Assembly: GCF_000521215.1 (NCBI RefSeq)
Contig: NZ_AYYG01000007.1
Span: forward strand, 1 to 46,934
Reading direction: 5' to 3'
Length of the DNA: 46,934 nucleotides
From: Labrenzia sp. DG1229
GTDB taxonomy: Bacteria; Pseudomonadota; Alphaproteobacteria; Rhizobiales; Stappiaceae
The first letter of the stretch is position 1; each line of letters begins with the position of its first letter. The notes under the pieces are model-generated. The model did not search any database. It was not told the origin of the DNA and was given only the letters and a program-made list of their open reading frames with translations. The translations under genes and the position numbers were made by a program. Of the stretch, positions 15,529 through 24,385 are shown piece by piece.

Positions 15529-16086
15529 TCAAAAATGCGTCTTCGACGAAATCGATTTGGGTAACGGCTCGTGGTGGCCGGTATTGTTGATCAGGATATC
15601 CTCGGCAATGCTGTAGGAACTGGTCTTGGCCGTGTTCTCATAAGGCTTTTTCTCGAAAATCAGGACGCTCTCTGCGTCCTCGATGAGCTGTGGCAGTTCC
15701 TCATCCTTGCACCAATAGTAAGTCGTTGCGAATTTCACGAAGAGCTGGCCCTTGTTGTGGTACTGATAGATCCATTTCTTGTGATGTTCGCGCATCCGTT
15801 CCACGTAGTCACGCTGGTCGGATTTCACGATGCCGATGTAGATCGGTTTCAGCGCGCCCGTGGTGGTGAGATCCTGGCTCTTTCGCCAGCTTTCTATCGC
15901 CGTTCGCCGGCCTGGTTCAAAACTTGTGTCCTCGAGAAACATATAGATCCCGAAGAGCGAACTGTAGGTGGCCTTGAGCGCCGCCTTGACCTGAAAGCTG
16001 GTGGATGAACCGTTGGTCGGGCCTGTGGTCAGATTACCGACGAAATCAAACTTCTTGCTCCAGTTGAGCTCAATCTTCCGGGTCAC
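15529..16086 (-). CDS. GIY-YIG domain protein, probable stand-alone nuclease-like
   Basis: 185-aa protein not assigned to a named family, but with the spaced marks of a GIY-YIG endonuclease fold: GIY at 46-48 (FGIYMF), YIG at 83-85 (PIYIGIV), an arginine helix R97 in DYVERMREHHKKW, and a C-terminal Glu with Pro and Asn in AESVLIFEKKPYENT (E139, P148, N151). The gap between GIY and YIG (34 residues) is longer than usual. No zinc finger or other DNA-binding domain is visible. The start is a GTG with GGGGGA upstream. It stands alone between the cassette and an SDR gene, convergent with the former. It may be a mobile or defence-related nuclease; this is inference. Confidence 0.6.
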   Translation of the reverse strand: MTRKIELNWSKKFDFVGNLTTGPTNGSSTSFQVKAALKATYSSLFGIYMFLEDTSFEPGRRTAIESWRKSQDLTTTGALKPIYIGIVKSDQRDYVERMREHHKKWIYQYHNKGQLFVKFATTYYWCKDEELPQLIEDAESVLIFEKKPYENTAKTSSYSIAEDILINNTGHHEPLPKSISSKTHF

Positions 16087-16111
16087 GATCTGTCCCCCAG
16101 CAATCCAGAAA

Positions 16112-16123
16112 GTGTTGCAACAC
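16112..16123. promoter_or_regulatory. 12-bp perfect palindrome upstream of the GIY-YIG gene
   Basis: GTGTTGCAACAC is self-complementary and lies 26 bases before the GTG start of the gene reading leftwards. The position suits an operator. There is no other support. Confidence 0.3.
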
Positions 16124-16310
16124 TACCTGAGAACAACAACTGCCGAAAGTGTATGGTCGCTTAACTCGACCGAGGCCTGCACACTAGCCGCGTTCAGGTG
16201 TGTCTGGAGATCATTGCCGGGCTATTTTTCATCAACTCAAGAGAACCAACCCGATCAGGGATTGGATTTGAGCGCGCATGCACTTCATTCAAATGAAGAA
16301 CCGCTCCCCC

Positions 16311-17102
16311 TCAGCCTCCATCGGGAACGGCGACCGTGTAGTTGAGCGGCATTCTACCTCCGTCGGCAAAAATTGTCTGGCCTGTTATGTAGCCTGCATC
16401 CTGTGAGGCGAGAAAGGCTGCCACTCCGGCGATTTCCGCGGGCTCACCGATCCGCAGCAGAGGAGTACGGGACATGAGGCGCTGCCTTGCTTCCCGGTCA
16501 CTGTTCACCGCCGAGAGCATTTCGGTCATGATCGATCCTGGGCCGATCGCATTCACGCGTATGCCATGGGGTGCCAGAGCCAGAGCCGTCGACTTGGTCA
16601 GTTGGGAAACGCCACCCTTGGACACGCAATAGGGGATCTGGTTCGGGATCGCGAGGACCGAATTGACCGACGACATGTTGATGATGCAACCAGGCTCACC
16701 GCCACCTTCGATGTTCTCAACCATATGGCGTGCAACGGCTTGCGAACAAAGGAAAGCACCCTTCAGATTGGTGGATAGAACCCTGTCGAAGTCAGCTTCT
16801 TCCAACTCGAGGAAATCAGAGCCGACGACGATGCCGGCATTGTTGACCAGGATGTCTATGTCACCATAGGCGTTCAGTGTCTCGGCAACCATGTTGCGAA
16901 CATCGAGACGCTCGGCGACATTGCAGTGGATATATATGGCTTCGCCGATTGTCTGCAGGTCTTCGACTGCTTCCTCGCCCTTTGCATCATCTATATCGGC
17001 GATCACGACTTTCGCTCCGTCAGAAACGAAACGCTTGGCGACAGCAAATCCAATTCCCTGGGCAGCGCCGGTAACGATGGCGACCTTATTTTCCAACGAC
17101 AC
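16311..17102 (-). CDS. short-chain dehydrogenase/reductase (classical SDR)
   Basis: 263-aa classical SDR oxidoreductase using NAD(P). TGAAQGIG lies at 11-18, an acidic residue ends the second strand (VVIADIDDAK), which favours NAD(H). NNAG, the serine in INMSSVNS, and Y158/K162 in YCVSK follow, so the catalytic set is complete. GTG at 17102 gives the canonical start MSLENKVAIVTG and has GTGAGG upstream; GTG at 17114 is the alternative. The substrate may be an alcohol or a 3-oxoacyl compound and cannot be fixed. It stands between the GIY-YIG gene and prpE, all on the minus strand. Confidence 0.88.
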   Translation of the reverse strand: MSLENKVAIVTGAAQGIGFAVAKRFVSDGAKVVIADIDDAKGEEAVEDLQTIGEAIYIHCNVAERLDVRNMVAETLNAYGDIDILVNNAGIVVGSDFLELEEADFDRVLSTNLKGAFLCSQAVARHMVENIEGGGEPGCIINMSSVNSVLAIPNQIPYCVSKGGVSQLTKSTALALAPHGIRVNAIGPGSIMTEMLSAVNSDREARQRLMSRTPLLRIGEPAEIAGVAAFLASQDAGYITGQTIFADGGRMPLNYTVAVPDGG

Positions 17103-17150
17103 GAAAAACCTCACGGCTGACTGACAATAAACCGCGCCGACAACGAACGC

Positions 17151-17170
17151 GGGCCGCTTCGCAGCGGCCC
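17151..17170. terminator. GC-rich hairpin after prpE
   Basis: GGGCCGCT (17151-17158) pairs with AGCGGCCC (17163-17170) with a TCGC loop. It lies 69 bases after the prpE stop. No T-run follows on the minus strand, so it may stabilise the mRNA end or be a weak terminator. Confidence 0.45.
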
Positions 17171-17238
17171 GACCTTAAGTGTCAAAAACGTCCCTGTCGA
17201 TGACTGTTCTGCTCCTCCTGTAACGGAAGTTGGCAGTT

Positions 17239-19146
17239 TCAGCTCGAAATACCGTGTGATTTCAAGGCGTCGGTAATTTCATCCAAAATCGCCGGATCAT
17301 CGATCGTGGCAGGCATCTTGTAGCTCTCACCGTCTGCGATCTGCCGCATGGTACCACGCAGGATCTTGCCGGAACGCGTCTTGGGAAGGCGGTCGACGGT
17401 TATCGCGATCTTGAACGCAGCAACTGGTCCGATCTTTTCGCGGACAAGTCTGACAAGTTCCTTTTCAATGTCCTCGTGAGATCTTTCAACCCCGGACTTC
17501 AAAACTGCGAATCCGCAGGGAAGCTGACCCTTGAGCTTGTCGGCGATGCCGATGACCGCACACTCGGCAACATCGGGATGGGTCGCAAGAACTTCTTCCA
17601 TGCCGCCGGTGGAGAGCCGGTGGCCGGCCACATTGATGATATCATCGGTCCGCGCCATGATGGACAGATAGCCGTCTTCATCGATGATCCCGGCATCTGA
17701 TGTCTTGTAGTAACCCGGAAACTCCGCGAGATAGGCATCGAAGAAGCGCTGATCGGCATTCCAGAGCGTCGGCAGGACACTCGGCGGCAGGGGCAGCTTC
17801 ACGACGATATTGCCCAGGGTGTTGGCCCCCAGCGGGTGCCCGGCGTCATCCAGAACCCGAACATCGTAACCCGGCATCGGAACGGTCGGTGAGCCCGGCT
17901 TGACCGGCAGTTGCCCGAGGCCAAGTGGATTGCCGACAATGCACCAGCCGGTTTCGGTCTGCCACCAGTGATCGATGACCGGAACCTGCAACTGGTCGAT
18001 TGCCCAGTTGACTGTTTCCGGATCGGCGCGTTCCCCGGCCAGGAACAGCGACCGGAACTGCGAAAGATCGTACTTCCCGATCAATTCACCGTTCGGGTCT
18101 TCCTTGCGGATCGCCCGGAATGCGGTCGGCGCCGTGAACAGCGACGCCACATTGTGCTCCGAGATCACCCGCCAGAAGACACCTGCATCGGGGGTTCCAA
18201 CGGGTTTTCCCTCGAACACCATCGTCGTGCAACCGTGAAGCAGCGGGGCGTAGCAGATATAGGAATGACCCACGACCCAACCGACATCGGATGCCGCCCA
18301 GAAGACTTCACCTGGTTCAATGTCGTAGAGATTGTTCATCGACCACTTCAGCGCCACCATGTGACCGCCATTGTCGCGAACGACACCTTTCGGCTGTCCT
18401 GTGGTGCCGGAAGTGTAAAGAATATAGAGCGGGTCGGTCGCCTTCACCGTCACCGGCGCAACTGTGCGACCAGCTGCCCTCGCCTCGTCCATGAGCATAC
18501 CGAGGTCGTGGTCGCGCCCCGCAATCAAATCGCCCGCCTGCTCCTCGCGCTGGAACACCAGGCAGGCATCGGGTTTGTGCGTCGACAATTCGATCGCCTG
18601 ATCGATCAGGGGTTTGTAGGCGATGACACGCCCGGGTTCGATACCGCAGGAAGCAGCAATGATTGCCTTGGGAGTCGCGTCGTCAATCCGCGTTGCAAGC
18701 TCGTTCGCCGCAAAGCCACCGAAAACCACCGAATGAATGACGCCGAGGCGCGCACAGGCGAGCATCGCCATGACCGCTTGCGGGATCATTGGCATGTAGA
18801 TGATGGCACGGTCGCCCTTTTCCAGTCCCCGGTCACGCAGGACCGCGGCAAAGGCCTCGACCTCGTCAAGCAGTTCTTCGAACGTGTAAGACGCCGATTT
18901 TCCGGTAATCGGGCTGTCATAGATCAGAGCCGGTTGACCCGGCCGCCCGCGTTCCACATGCCGGTCGAGACAATTGTAGCAGGTGTTGCACTCCCAATCC
19001 GGATACCAGTGGCCGTATTGCCCTTGATCCGGATCGAACACCTTGTCTGTTGTTGACACCCAGTCAATTTCGGCCGCCGCCGCTTTCCAGAATCCGAGCG
19101 GATCGTCCTTCCAGCTCTGATAAACCTCGTGATACCGGCTCGCCAT
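17239..19146 (-). CDS. prpE: propionate-CoA ligase PrpE
   Basis: 635-aa AMP-forming acyl-CoA synthetase of the acetyl/propionyl-CoA synthetase group. It activates propionate, and perhaps acrylate or acetate, to the CoA ester with ATP. Motifs: YTSGTTGQPKGVVRD (phosphate loop), SDVGWVVGHSYICYAPLLHG, WWQTETG, YYKTSDAGIIDEDGYLSIM with GRTDD-like hinge (ARTDDIINVAGHRLSTGGME), and the catalytic lysine near the C terminus in KTRSGKILRGTMR. Length matches PrpE. ATG at 19146 with GGGAGG upstream gives the usual MASRYHEVYQSW start; the open frame upstream is not coding. It is divergent from the TSUP gene. Propionyl-CoA would feed the methylmalonyl-CoA route, which is not in the window. Confidence 0.92.
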   Translation of the reverse strand: MASRYHEVYQSWKDDPLGFWKAAAAEIDWVSTTDKVFDPDQGQYGHWYPDWECNTCYNCLDRHVERGRPGQPALIYDSPITGKSASYTFEELLDEVEAFAAVLRDRGLEKGDRAIIYMPMIPQAVMAMLACARLGVIHSVVFGGFAANELATRIDDATPKAIIAASCGIEPGRVIAYKPLIDQAIELSTHKPDACLVFQREEQAGDLIAGRDHDLGMLMDEARAAGRTVAPVTVKATDPLYILYTSGTTGQPKGVVRDNGGHMVALKWSMNNLYDIEPGEVFWAASDVGWVVGHSYICYAPLLHGCTTMVFEGKPVGTPDAGVFWRVISEHNVASLFTAPTAFRAIRKEDPNGELIGKYDLSQFRSLFLAGERADPETVNWAIDQLQVPVIDHWWQTETGWCIVGNPLGLGQLPVKPGSPTVPMPGYDVRVLDDAGHPLGANTLGNIVVKLPLPPSVLPTLWNADQRFFDAYLAEFPGYYKTSDAGIIDEDGYLSIMARTDDIINVAGHRLSTGGMEEVLATHPDVAECAVIGIADKLKGQLPCGFAVLKSGVERSHEDIEKELVRLVREKIGPVAAFKIAITVDRLPKTRSGKILRGTMRQIADGESYKMPATIDDPAILDEITDALKSHGISS

Positions 19147-19318
19147 CTTCAATCCTCCCAAACAGCCGCCTTGGTAATTTGATGCTAGAGTGCTGTAAGG
19201 CAAGTTGGAAATGCAAGCCTCCATATATAGGCAATTAGGTGGTCGGGTCTTTACGTAATCATTCTGGCGTGCTTGTTTCGCTTCTCCATCCGAAATACCC
19301 AACCGACTTCTCCGGCAC

Positions 19319-20083
19319 ATGATCCCGATAATCGATCCCTGGTTTTACTTCGCCGCGATCCCGGCCGTCATTGTCGTCGGTCTTTCCAAAGGCGGCTTCG
19401 GCGGAACGATGGGCATGCTTGCTGTGCCGATCCTGACGCTTGCCATCTCGCCGGTCCAGGCGGCCGGGATCATGCTGCCGATCCTCGTCCTGATGGATAT
19501 CGTGGCCTTGATTGCCTACAAGGGTCGCGCCAACTGGCAGTGCCTTTCGATCCTGTTGCCTGCCACGGTCGTCGGCATCGGCATAGGCTGGGCCGCCGCC
19601 GCCTACGTCAACGACGATTTCGTCCGGCTGCTGGTGGGACTGATCTCGCTAGCCTTTGTCGCAGACCATGTCTTCAAGGGACGAAAACAGAAGACTGCGT
19701 CCAGGCACAATCCGGCCAAGGGGTTCTTCTGGGGTGGAATCGCCGGGTTTACCAGTTTCATCAGCCACACGGGCGGACCGCCCTATCAGATGTACACCGT
19801 GCCCCTGCGCATGCCGCAGGCGATCTATGCCGGAACCGCGGTCATCTTCTTTGCAACCGGAAATGCCATAAAGCTGGTTCCCTACTTCCTGCTCGGCCAG
19901 TTCGACACCACCAATCTGACGACCTCCGCCGTCCTGGTGCCACTCGCCTTTCTGGCCACCTTGGCCGGGATCCGACTGGTACGCCTCGTCAAGGCCGAAA
20001 CGTTCTACACTTTCATTTACGTCTTCATGGCAGTGATCGGTTTGAAGCTGACATATGACGGTCTGGTGAACCTGTTGGCGTGA
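19319..20083 (+). CDS. TSUP (TauE/SafE) family membrane transporter
   Basis: 254-aa integral membrane protein of the TauE/SafE family, whose studied members export sulfite, sulfoacetate or other organic or sulfur anions. About eight hydrophobic segments are visible. Family marks are VVGLSKGGFGGTMGMLAVP near the N terminus and the mid-protein repeat GGIAGFTSFISHTGGPPYQMY. ATG at 19319 is the natural start, although no strong ribosome binding site is seen. It is divergent from prpE by 172 bases and 93 bases before an acyl-CoA synthetase gene on the same strand. The substrate is unknown. Confidence 0.88.
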   Translation: MIPIIDPWFYFAAIPAVIVVGLSKGGFGGTMGMLAVPILTLAISPVQAAGIMLPILVLMDIVALIAYKGRANWQCLSILLPATVVGIGIGWAAAAYVNDDFVRLLVGLISLAFVADHVFKGRKQKTASRHNPAKGFFWGGIAGFTSFISHTGGPPYQMYTVPLRMPQAIYAGTAVIFFATGNAIKLVPYFLLGQFDTTNLTTSAVLVPLAFLATLAGIRLVRLVKAETFYTFIYVFMAVIGLKLTYDGLVNLLA

Positions 20084-20176
20084 CGACGCAGGCAGCTCAT
20101 TTCCTGCCGGAGATTGCGCCCATCGGCATTTCCGGATTTGATATTGGAAACAGAACACTAAACAGGGAGGGTCGCC

Positions 20177-21811
20177 ATGGAAGCCAGCATCAGCCCCTAC
20201 GATCAGGGACTTGACAAGAACACCGCCAATTTTGCGGCGCTCAGCCCGCTCAGCTTTCTCGCGCGCGCTGCGGACGTCTTCCCCGAAAAGGTGGCGATCG
20301 TCCACGGCAACCAGCGAACCGACTACAGGACGTTCTATCGCCGGTCCCGGCAGTTGGCGTCGGCCCTTACCTCACTCGGCATCGGCAAAAACGACACCGT
20401 CAGCGTGTTGCTGTCGAACGTGCCGCCGATGTTGGAAGCGCACTACGGCGTTCCCATGGCCAAGGCAGTGCTGCATTCGATGAACACCCGCCTTGACGCC
20501 GCGATCATCGCCTTTCAGCTGGATCACGCCAATTGCAAGGTCCTCATCACCGACCGGGAATACGCCCCGGTCGTCAGCGAGGCATTGTCGATCGCGACCG
20601 TAAAACCGACAGTCATCGACTATTCCGATCCCGAGTATCCGCAGGACGGCGCTCGGTTGGGAACGCTCGACTACGAAGCTTTCCTGCAGTCCGGAGACCC
20701 TGAGTTTCAATGGTCGCTGCCGGACGACGAATGGGATGCGATCACCCTGAACTACACCTCCGGAACCACCGGAAATCCGAAGGGTGTCGTCTATCATCAC
20801 CGGGGCGCCTACCTTCTTGCACAGGCCAATGTGATCACCGCATCCATGGCGAAGCATCCGGTCTATCTGTGGACACTACCGATGTTTCACTGCAACGGCT
20901 GGTGCTTTCCCTGGTCGATCTCCGTCGTCGCCGGAACACATGTCTGCCTGCGCTGGGTTCGCCCGCAGGCGATGTGGGATCTTATCGCGGATGAGAACGT
21001 GACCCACTTGTGTGGGGCACCGATCATCATGTCGACGCTCTTGAACGGCCCCGCAGACCAAAAGCGGGACCTTGACCGCGAAGTCGAATTCTTCACCGCT
21101 GCCGCCCCACCTCCGGAAAGCGTTCTGGCGGCCATGAAGACGGCGGGCTTCAATGTCACCCACCTTTATGGATTGACCGAGGTTTACGGGCCTGCGGTCG
21201 TCAATGACTGGAAGGGGGAATGGGACGCGTTGTCCCTTGAGAAGCAGGCGCAGAAGAAAGCCCGGCAGGGTGTCCGTTATGTTGCCCTTGAAGATTTGAA
21301 GGTACTCGATCCGGAGACCCTTGAACCCGTACCCCTGGACGGCGAAACCCTCGGCGAAGTCATGTTCCGTGGCAATGTGGTGATGAAGGGGTATCTGAAA
21401 AACGAAGACGCAACGCACACGGCCTTCCGTGGAGGCTGGTTTCACTCCGGTGATCTCGGTGTGATGCACCCTGATGGTTACATTCAGCTCAAGGACCGTT
21501 CCAAGGACATCATCATTTCAGGCGGCGAGAACATCTCATCGATCGAGGTGGAGGACGTACTCTACAAACATCCTGAAGTGCAGACCGCAGCCGTGGTTGC
21601 ACGACCTGACGAGAAGTGGGGCGAAACACCCTGTGCCTTTGTGGAACTGCAAACGGGCTCTGATGTGAGCGAGGCCGATCTCATTGCGTTCTGCCGACAG
21701 CACCTTGCTGGTTTCAAGACACCGAAAACAATCGTCTTCCGCGATATTCCGAAAACCTCGACCGGAAAAATCCAGAAATTTGCCCTGCGCGAGCAGGCAA
21801 AAACACTCTGA
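20177..21811 (+). CDS. AMP-dependent acyl-CoA synthetase (short/medium-chain or AlkK/DmdB-like)
   Basis: 544-aa adenylate-forming enzyme that joins a carboxylic acid to CoA with ATP. Motifs in order: LNYTSGTTGNPKGVVYHH (phosphate loop, about residue 190), HLYGLTEVYGPAVV (about 330), GWFHSGDLGVMHPDGY, LKDRSKDIIISGGENISS and the catalytic lysine in PKTSTGKIQKFALRE. The start GLDKNTANFAALSPL and the length fit the bacterial group that includes medium-chain AlkK and 3-methylmercaptopropionyl-CoA ligase. ATG at 20177 has GGGAGGG upstream. The exact acid is not readable. It may share a transcript with the TSUP gene. Confidence 0.88.
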   Translation: MEASISPYDQGLDKNTANFAALSPLSFLARAADVFPEKVAIVHGNQRTDYRTFYRRSRQLASALTSLGIGKNDTVSVLLSNVPPMLEAHYGVPMAKAVLHSMNTRLDAAIIAFQLDHANCKVLITDREYAPVVSEALSIATVKPTVIDYSDPEYPQDGARLGTLDYEAFLQSGDPEFQWSLPDDEWDAITLNYTSGTTGNPKGVVYHHRGAYLLAQANVITASMAKHPVYLWTLPMFHCNGWCFPWSISVVAGTHVCLRWVRPQAMWDLIADENVTHLCGAPIIMSTLLNGPADQKRDLDREVEFFTAAAPPPESVLAAMKTAGFNVTHLYGLTEVYGPAVVNDWKGEWDALSLEKQAQKKARQGVRYVALEDLKVLDPETLEPVPLDGETLGEVMFRGNVVMKGYLKNEDATHTAFRGGWFHSGDLGVMHPDGYIQLKDRSKDIIISGGENISSIEVEDVLYKHPEVQTAAVVARPDEKWGETPCAFVELQTGSDVSEADLIAFCRQHLAGFKTPKTIVFRDIPKTSTGKIQKFALREQAKTL

Positions 21812-21816
21812 AGTAA

Positions 21817-21844
21817 AACAAAAACGCCGCGCTAAGCGCGGCGT
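21817..21844 (-). terminator. terminator between the acyl-CoA synthetase and YdcH-like genes
   Basis: ACGCCGCGC (21824-21832) pairs with GCGCGGCGT (21836-21844) around TAA. On the minus strand TTTTGTTTT follows, so it ends the YdcH-like transcript. It may also serve the plus-strand synthetase gene, 13 bases after its stop. Confidence 0.8.
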
Positions 21845-21867
21845 CTCGATCCACATTCGGCTATAGC

Positions 21868-22047
21868 CTAGTGAAGAGTCTTGTCATGCCGTATTCGCTC
21901 AATTTCATCCTTGATCTTGAGCTTTTGTCGTTTCATGTCAGCCAATTTTAGGGAGTCTGTACTCGGGTGCATCAGAGCGTTTTCAATCTTGCGTTTCATT
22001 TCCGCGTGACGGCGCTCAAGTTCTTCGAGATGCGACTGCATTGACAT
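21868..22047 (-). CDS. YdcH-like small protein (DUF465)
   Basis: 59-aa soluble helical protein of the YdcH/DUF465 family. It has the family-typical helical hairpin: HLEELERRHAEMKRKIENAL, a short Pro/Ser turn, then LKLADMKRQKLKIKDEIERI. The start is at ATG 22047 because AGGAGG lies seven bases upstream; an open frame further up is unlike the family. It is divergent from a second DUF465 gene at 22422. Function unknown. Confidence 0.8.
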   Translation of the reverse strand: MSMQSHLEELERRHAEMKRKIENALMHPSTDSLKLADMKRQKLKIKDEIERIRHDKTLH

Positions 22048-22421
22048 GGATAAACCTCCTGCCTGTTGGCTCAACATTACCATCGTGCCACAGGAAATCT
22101 GGCCTTGTCGATTGCAGATTTTGCATATCTGACCAATTTCGCCGTCGAATTATGCATTCGTGTAGATATGCTTAGAAAACCTTGAATATTTACCCCCAGG
22201 TAACTGCCTCAAAACTCAGCAAAAAAGATCTCTGGTTCATTGCCGGTCCACTATTCCACACAATTCCACACACAGGACAAAAATCAGGTAGAACTCTGCC
22301 GGCTCAGCAATTTATCGGCACCATTAACAAGGCATTCGAATAGTGAAAGATGTTATCTTGCCCGCCAACAACAAAATGGACTAGGACTGGTCTCCAGGGC
22401 AATGGGGGAATCGAGGGCCAA
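22048..22421. other. 374-base divergent region between two DUF465 genes
   Basis: No gene is seen. The region is AT-richer than its surroundings and must hold the two divergent promoters. A short direct repeat, ATTCCACAC, occurs twice around 22252-22272. I cannot assign promoter boxes with confidence. Confidence 0.5.
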
Positions 22422-22619
22422 ATGGACACTGATGCTTTGCGAAAGGAGCTGGCACGGCTTCGTCAGGAACACAGGGATCTTGACGTAGCGGTGGAGGCGC
22501 TTGCGGCAACATCAAACCACGATGTCCTGCAGCTGCAACGCCTGAAGAAGAAAAAACTGATGATCAAGGACCGCATTTCTTCGCTGGAAGACCAACTGTT
22601 TCCGGACATCATCGCGTAG
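22422..22619 (+). CDS. second DUF465 small protein
   Basis: 65-aa helical protein with the DUF465 layout: a first helix DTDALRKELARLRQEHRDLD, a turn with Asn-His, and the basic second helix QRLKKKKLMIKDRISSLED. It starts at ATG 22422 with GAGGG just upstream. It is divergent from the YdcH-like gene at 21868 and 136 bases before purE. It shares the KIKDxI/MIKDRI mark with its neighbour. Function unknown. Confidence 0.75.
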   Translation: MDTDALRKELARLRQEHRDLDVAVEALAATSNHDVLQLQRLKKKKLMIKDRISSLEDQLFPDIIA

Positions 22620-22690
22620 CCGGTCGGCGTGCCGCTTCGCCCATCCTTGAATGGCCGGCGTAAATTTTGCCTGCACCGCGCGTTTCCGTC

Positions 22691-22718
22691 TTGCGATGCG
22701 CGCTGCTCTGCCTATACT
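22691..22718 (+). promoter_or_regulatory. candidate purEK promoter
   Basis: TTGCGA (22691-22696), a 16-base spacer and TATACT (22713-22718), 38 bases before the purE start. Confidence 0.55.
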
Positions 22719-22755
22719 CCGCGCCTTTCTGAGCCGCCGGTAAGTGGAGCAAGTA

Positions 22756-23250
22756 ATGCCAAACGCGGATGTCGCAATAATCATGGGCAGCCAGTCGGAC
22801 TGGCCGACAATGAAACACGCCGCGGACACGCTCGACCAGCTTGGTGTCTGTTACGAAGCCCGCATTGTTTCCGCACATCGCACGCCAGAGCGCATGTATG
22901 ACTTTGCTAAGGGCGCGAAGGCCGAAGGCTTCAAAGTCATAATTGCGGGCGCCGGTGGCGCTGCCCACCTTCCGGGCATGACCGCATCGCTGACACCTCT
23001 GCCTGTTTTCGGAGTTCCTGTTGAAAGCCGCGCCCTGTCTGGCGAGGACAGCCTGCTTTCAATTGTCCAGATGCCTGGCGGCATTCCTGTGGGAACGCTC
23101 GCGATCGGCAAGGCAGGTGCCACCAACGCAGCGCTTCTGGCTGCTGCGGTTCTTGCCCTCAGCGACCAGGCGGTCGAAGAGGCCCTGGACACCTATCGTA
23201 CCGAGCGCACGGCGGCGGTGGCTGAATTTCCGAGCAACGACGCTCTCTAG
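22756..23250 (+). CDS. purE: N5-carboxyaminoimidazole ribonucleotide mutase
   Basis: 164-aa class I PurE. It moves the carboxyl group of N5-CAIR (made by PurK) to give CAIR in purine synthesis. Conserved parts: [11 protein letters not shown] (nucleotide-binding loop), SAHRTPERM with the catalytic His, [12 protein letters not shown] and [14 protein letters not shown]. The start is ATG 22756 with GGAG six bases upstream. purK follows 23 bases later, and the pair is an operon. Confidence 0.96.
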   Translation: MPNADVAIIMGSQSDWPTMKHAADTLDQLGVCYEARIVSAHRTPERMYDFAKGAKAEGFKVIIAGAGGAAHLPGMTASLTPLPVFGVPVESRALSGEDSLLSIVQMPGGIPVGTLAIGKAGATNAALLAAAVLALSDQAVEEALDTYRTERTAAVAEFPSNDAL

Positions 23251-23273
23251 CAATTGACGCGCAGGACGATGCA

Positions 23274-24368
23274 ATGACGACAGACAAACGGCTCAGCCCG
23301 GGCGACACCATCGGTATTCTCGGCGGTGGACAGCTGGGGCGCATGCTTGCTCAATCCGCCGCCAGTCTCGGGCTGAAAACACACATCTTCTGCCCTGACC
23401 CGAATAGCCCCGCCTTCGATGTCAGCGCGGCCAGAACCGTGGCCGCCTATGAAGACGATGAGGCGCTTGACCGGTTTGCCGGGGACGTTTCCGTTGTCAC
23501 CTATGAATTTGAGAACGTGCCCGGTGCGACCGCTGCGCATCTGAATGCCAGGCTTCCGGTCCGGCCGGGCGTGCGCGCCCTTGAGGTTTCACAGGACCGG
23601 CTCTTCGAAAAACGGTTCCTGTCGGAAGCAGGTGTTTCGATCGCAGCTTATGCCGAGATCAACTCGCAGAAGGATCTGGACGGCGCACTGGATAGATTTG
23701 GCGGCAAGGGTGTCCTGAAAACCCGTCGTTTCGGATATGACGGCAAGGGTCAGCTCATGATCCGCGATGCGGACGAAGTCGCGGGTGCCTTTGGCAAAAT
23801 TGGATCGGTCTCAGCCGTCCTGGAAGCGCTGGTGCCTTTCGAATGCGAGGTTTCCGTGATCGTCGCTAGGGATATTGACGGAACCACGAGCTGCTACGAT
23901 ATCGCGCGCAACCACCACGAAAACCATATCCTGAAGACCTCGACAGTTCCGGCAGGTGTTTCGCCAACAACGACGGACACCGCCCGCCGAATGGCTGAAC
24001 AGATTGTCTCCGGGCTTGGTTATATCGGCGTCATGGGCGTGGAGATGTTTCTTGTCCGTGATGACGAAGGGGAAAGACTTCTCGTCAACGAAGTGGCCCC
24101 CCGCGTTCACAATTCAGGTCACTGGACGCAGGATGCCTGCCTGACCTCCCAGTTCGACCAGCATATCCGAGCCGTCGCGGGCTGGCCCCTCGGGTCAGCC
24201 GCGCGACATTCGGATGCCGTCATGGAAAACCTGATCGGATTTGAAGCCGACACCTGGGATCAGGTGCTGAAGGACCCGAACACACAGCTTCATCTATATG
24301 GCAAGGCGGAAACCCGTGACGGCCGCAAGATGGGTCACGTCAACCGTATCTCGGGGAAAACGGACTAA
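23274..24368 (+). CDS. purK: N5-carboxyaminoimidazole ribonucleotide synthase
   Basis: 364-aa ATP-grasp enzyme that joins bicarbonate to AIR with ATP, giving N5-CAIR for PurE. The N-terminal domain starts GILGGGQLGRMLAQSAASLG. The ATP-grasp core shows VLKTRRFGYDGKGQ, ALVPFECEVSVIVARD and the metal-binding NEVAPRVHNSGHWTQDAC. Length and order are normal. Second gene of purEK; it ends 17 bases from the convergent MATE gene with no obvious terminator between. Confidence 0.96.
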   Translation: MTTDKRLSPGDTIGILGGGQLGRMLAQSAASLGLKTHIFCPDPNSPAFDVSAARTVAAYEDDEALDRFAGDVSVVTYEFENVPGATAAHLNARLPVRPGVRALEVSQDRLFEKRFLSEAGVSIAAYAEINSQKDLDGALDRFGGKGVLKTRRFGYDGKGQLMIRDADEVAGAFGKIGSVSAVLEALVPFECEVSVIVARDIDGTTSCYDIARNHHENHILKTSTVPAGVSPTTTDTARRMAEQIVSGLGYIGVMGVEMFLVRDDEGERLLVNEVAPRVHNSGHWTQDACLTSQFDQHIRAVAGWPLGSAARHSDAVMENLIGFEADTWDQVLKDPNTQLHLYGKAETRDGRKMGHVNRISGKTD

Positions 24369-24385
24369 GGACCTGGGTTTGAGGC

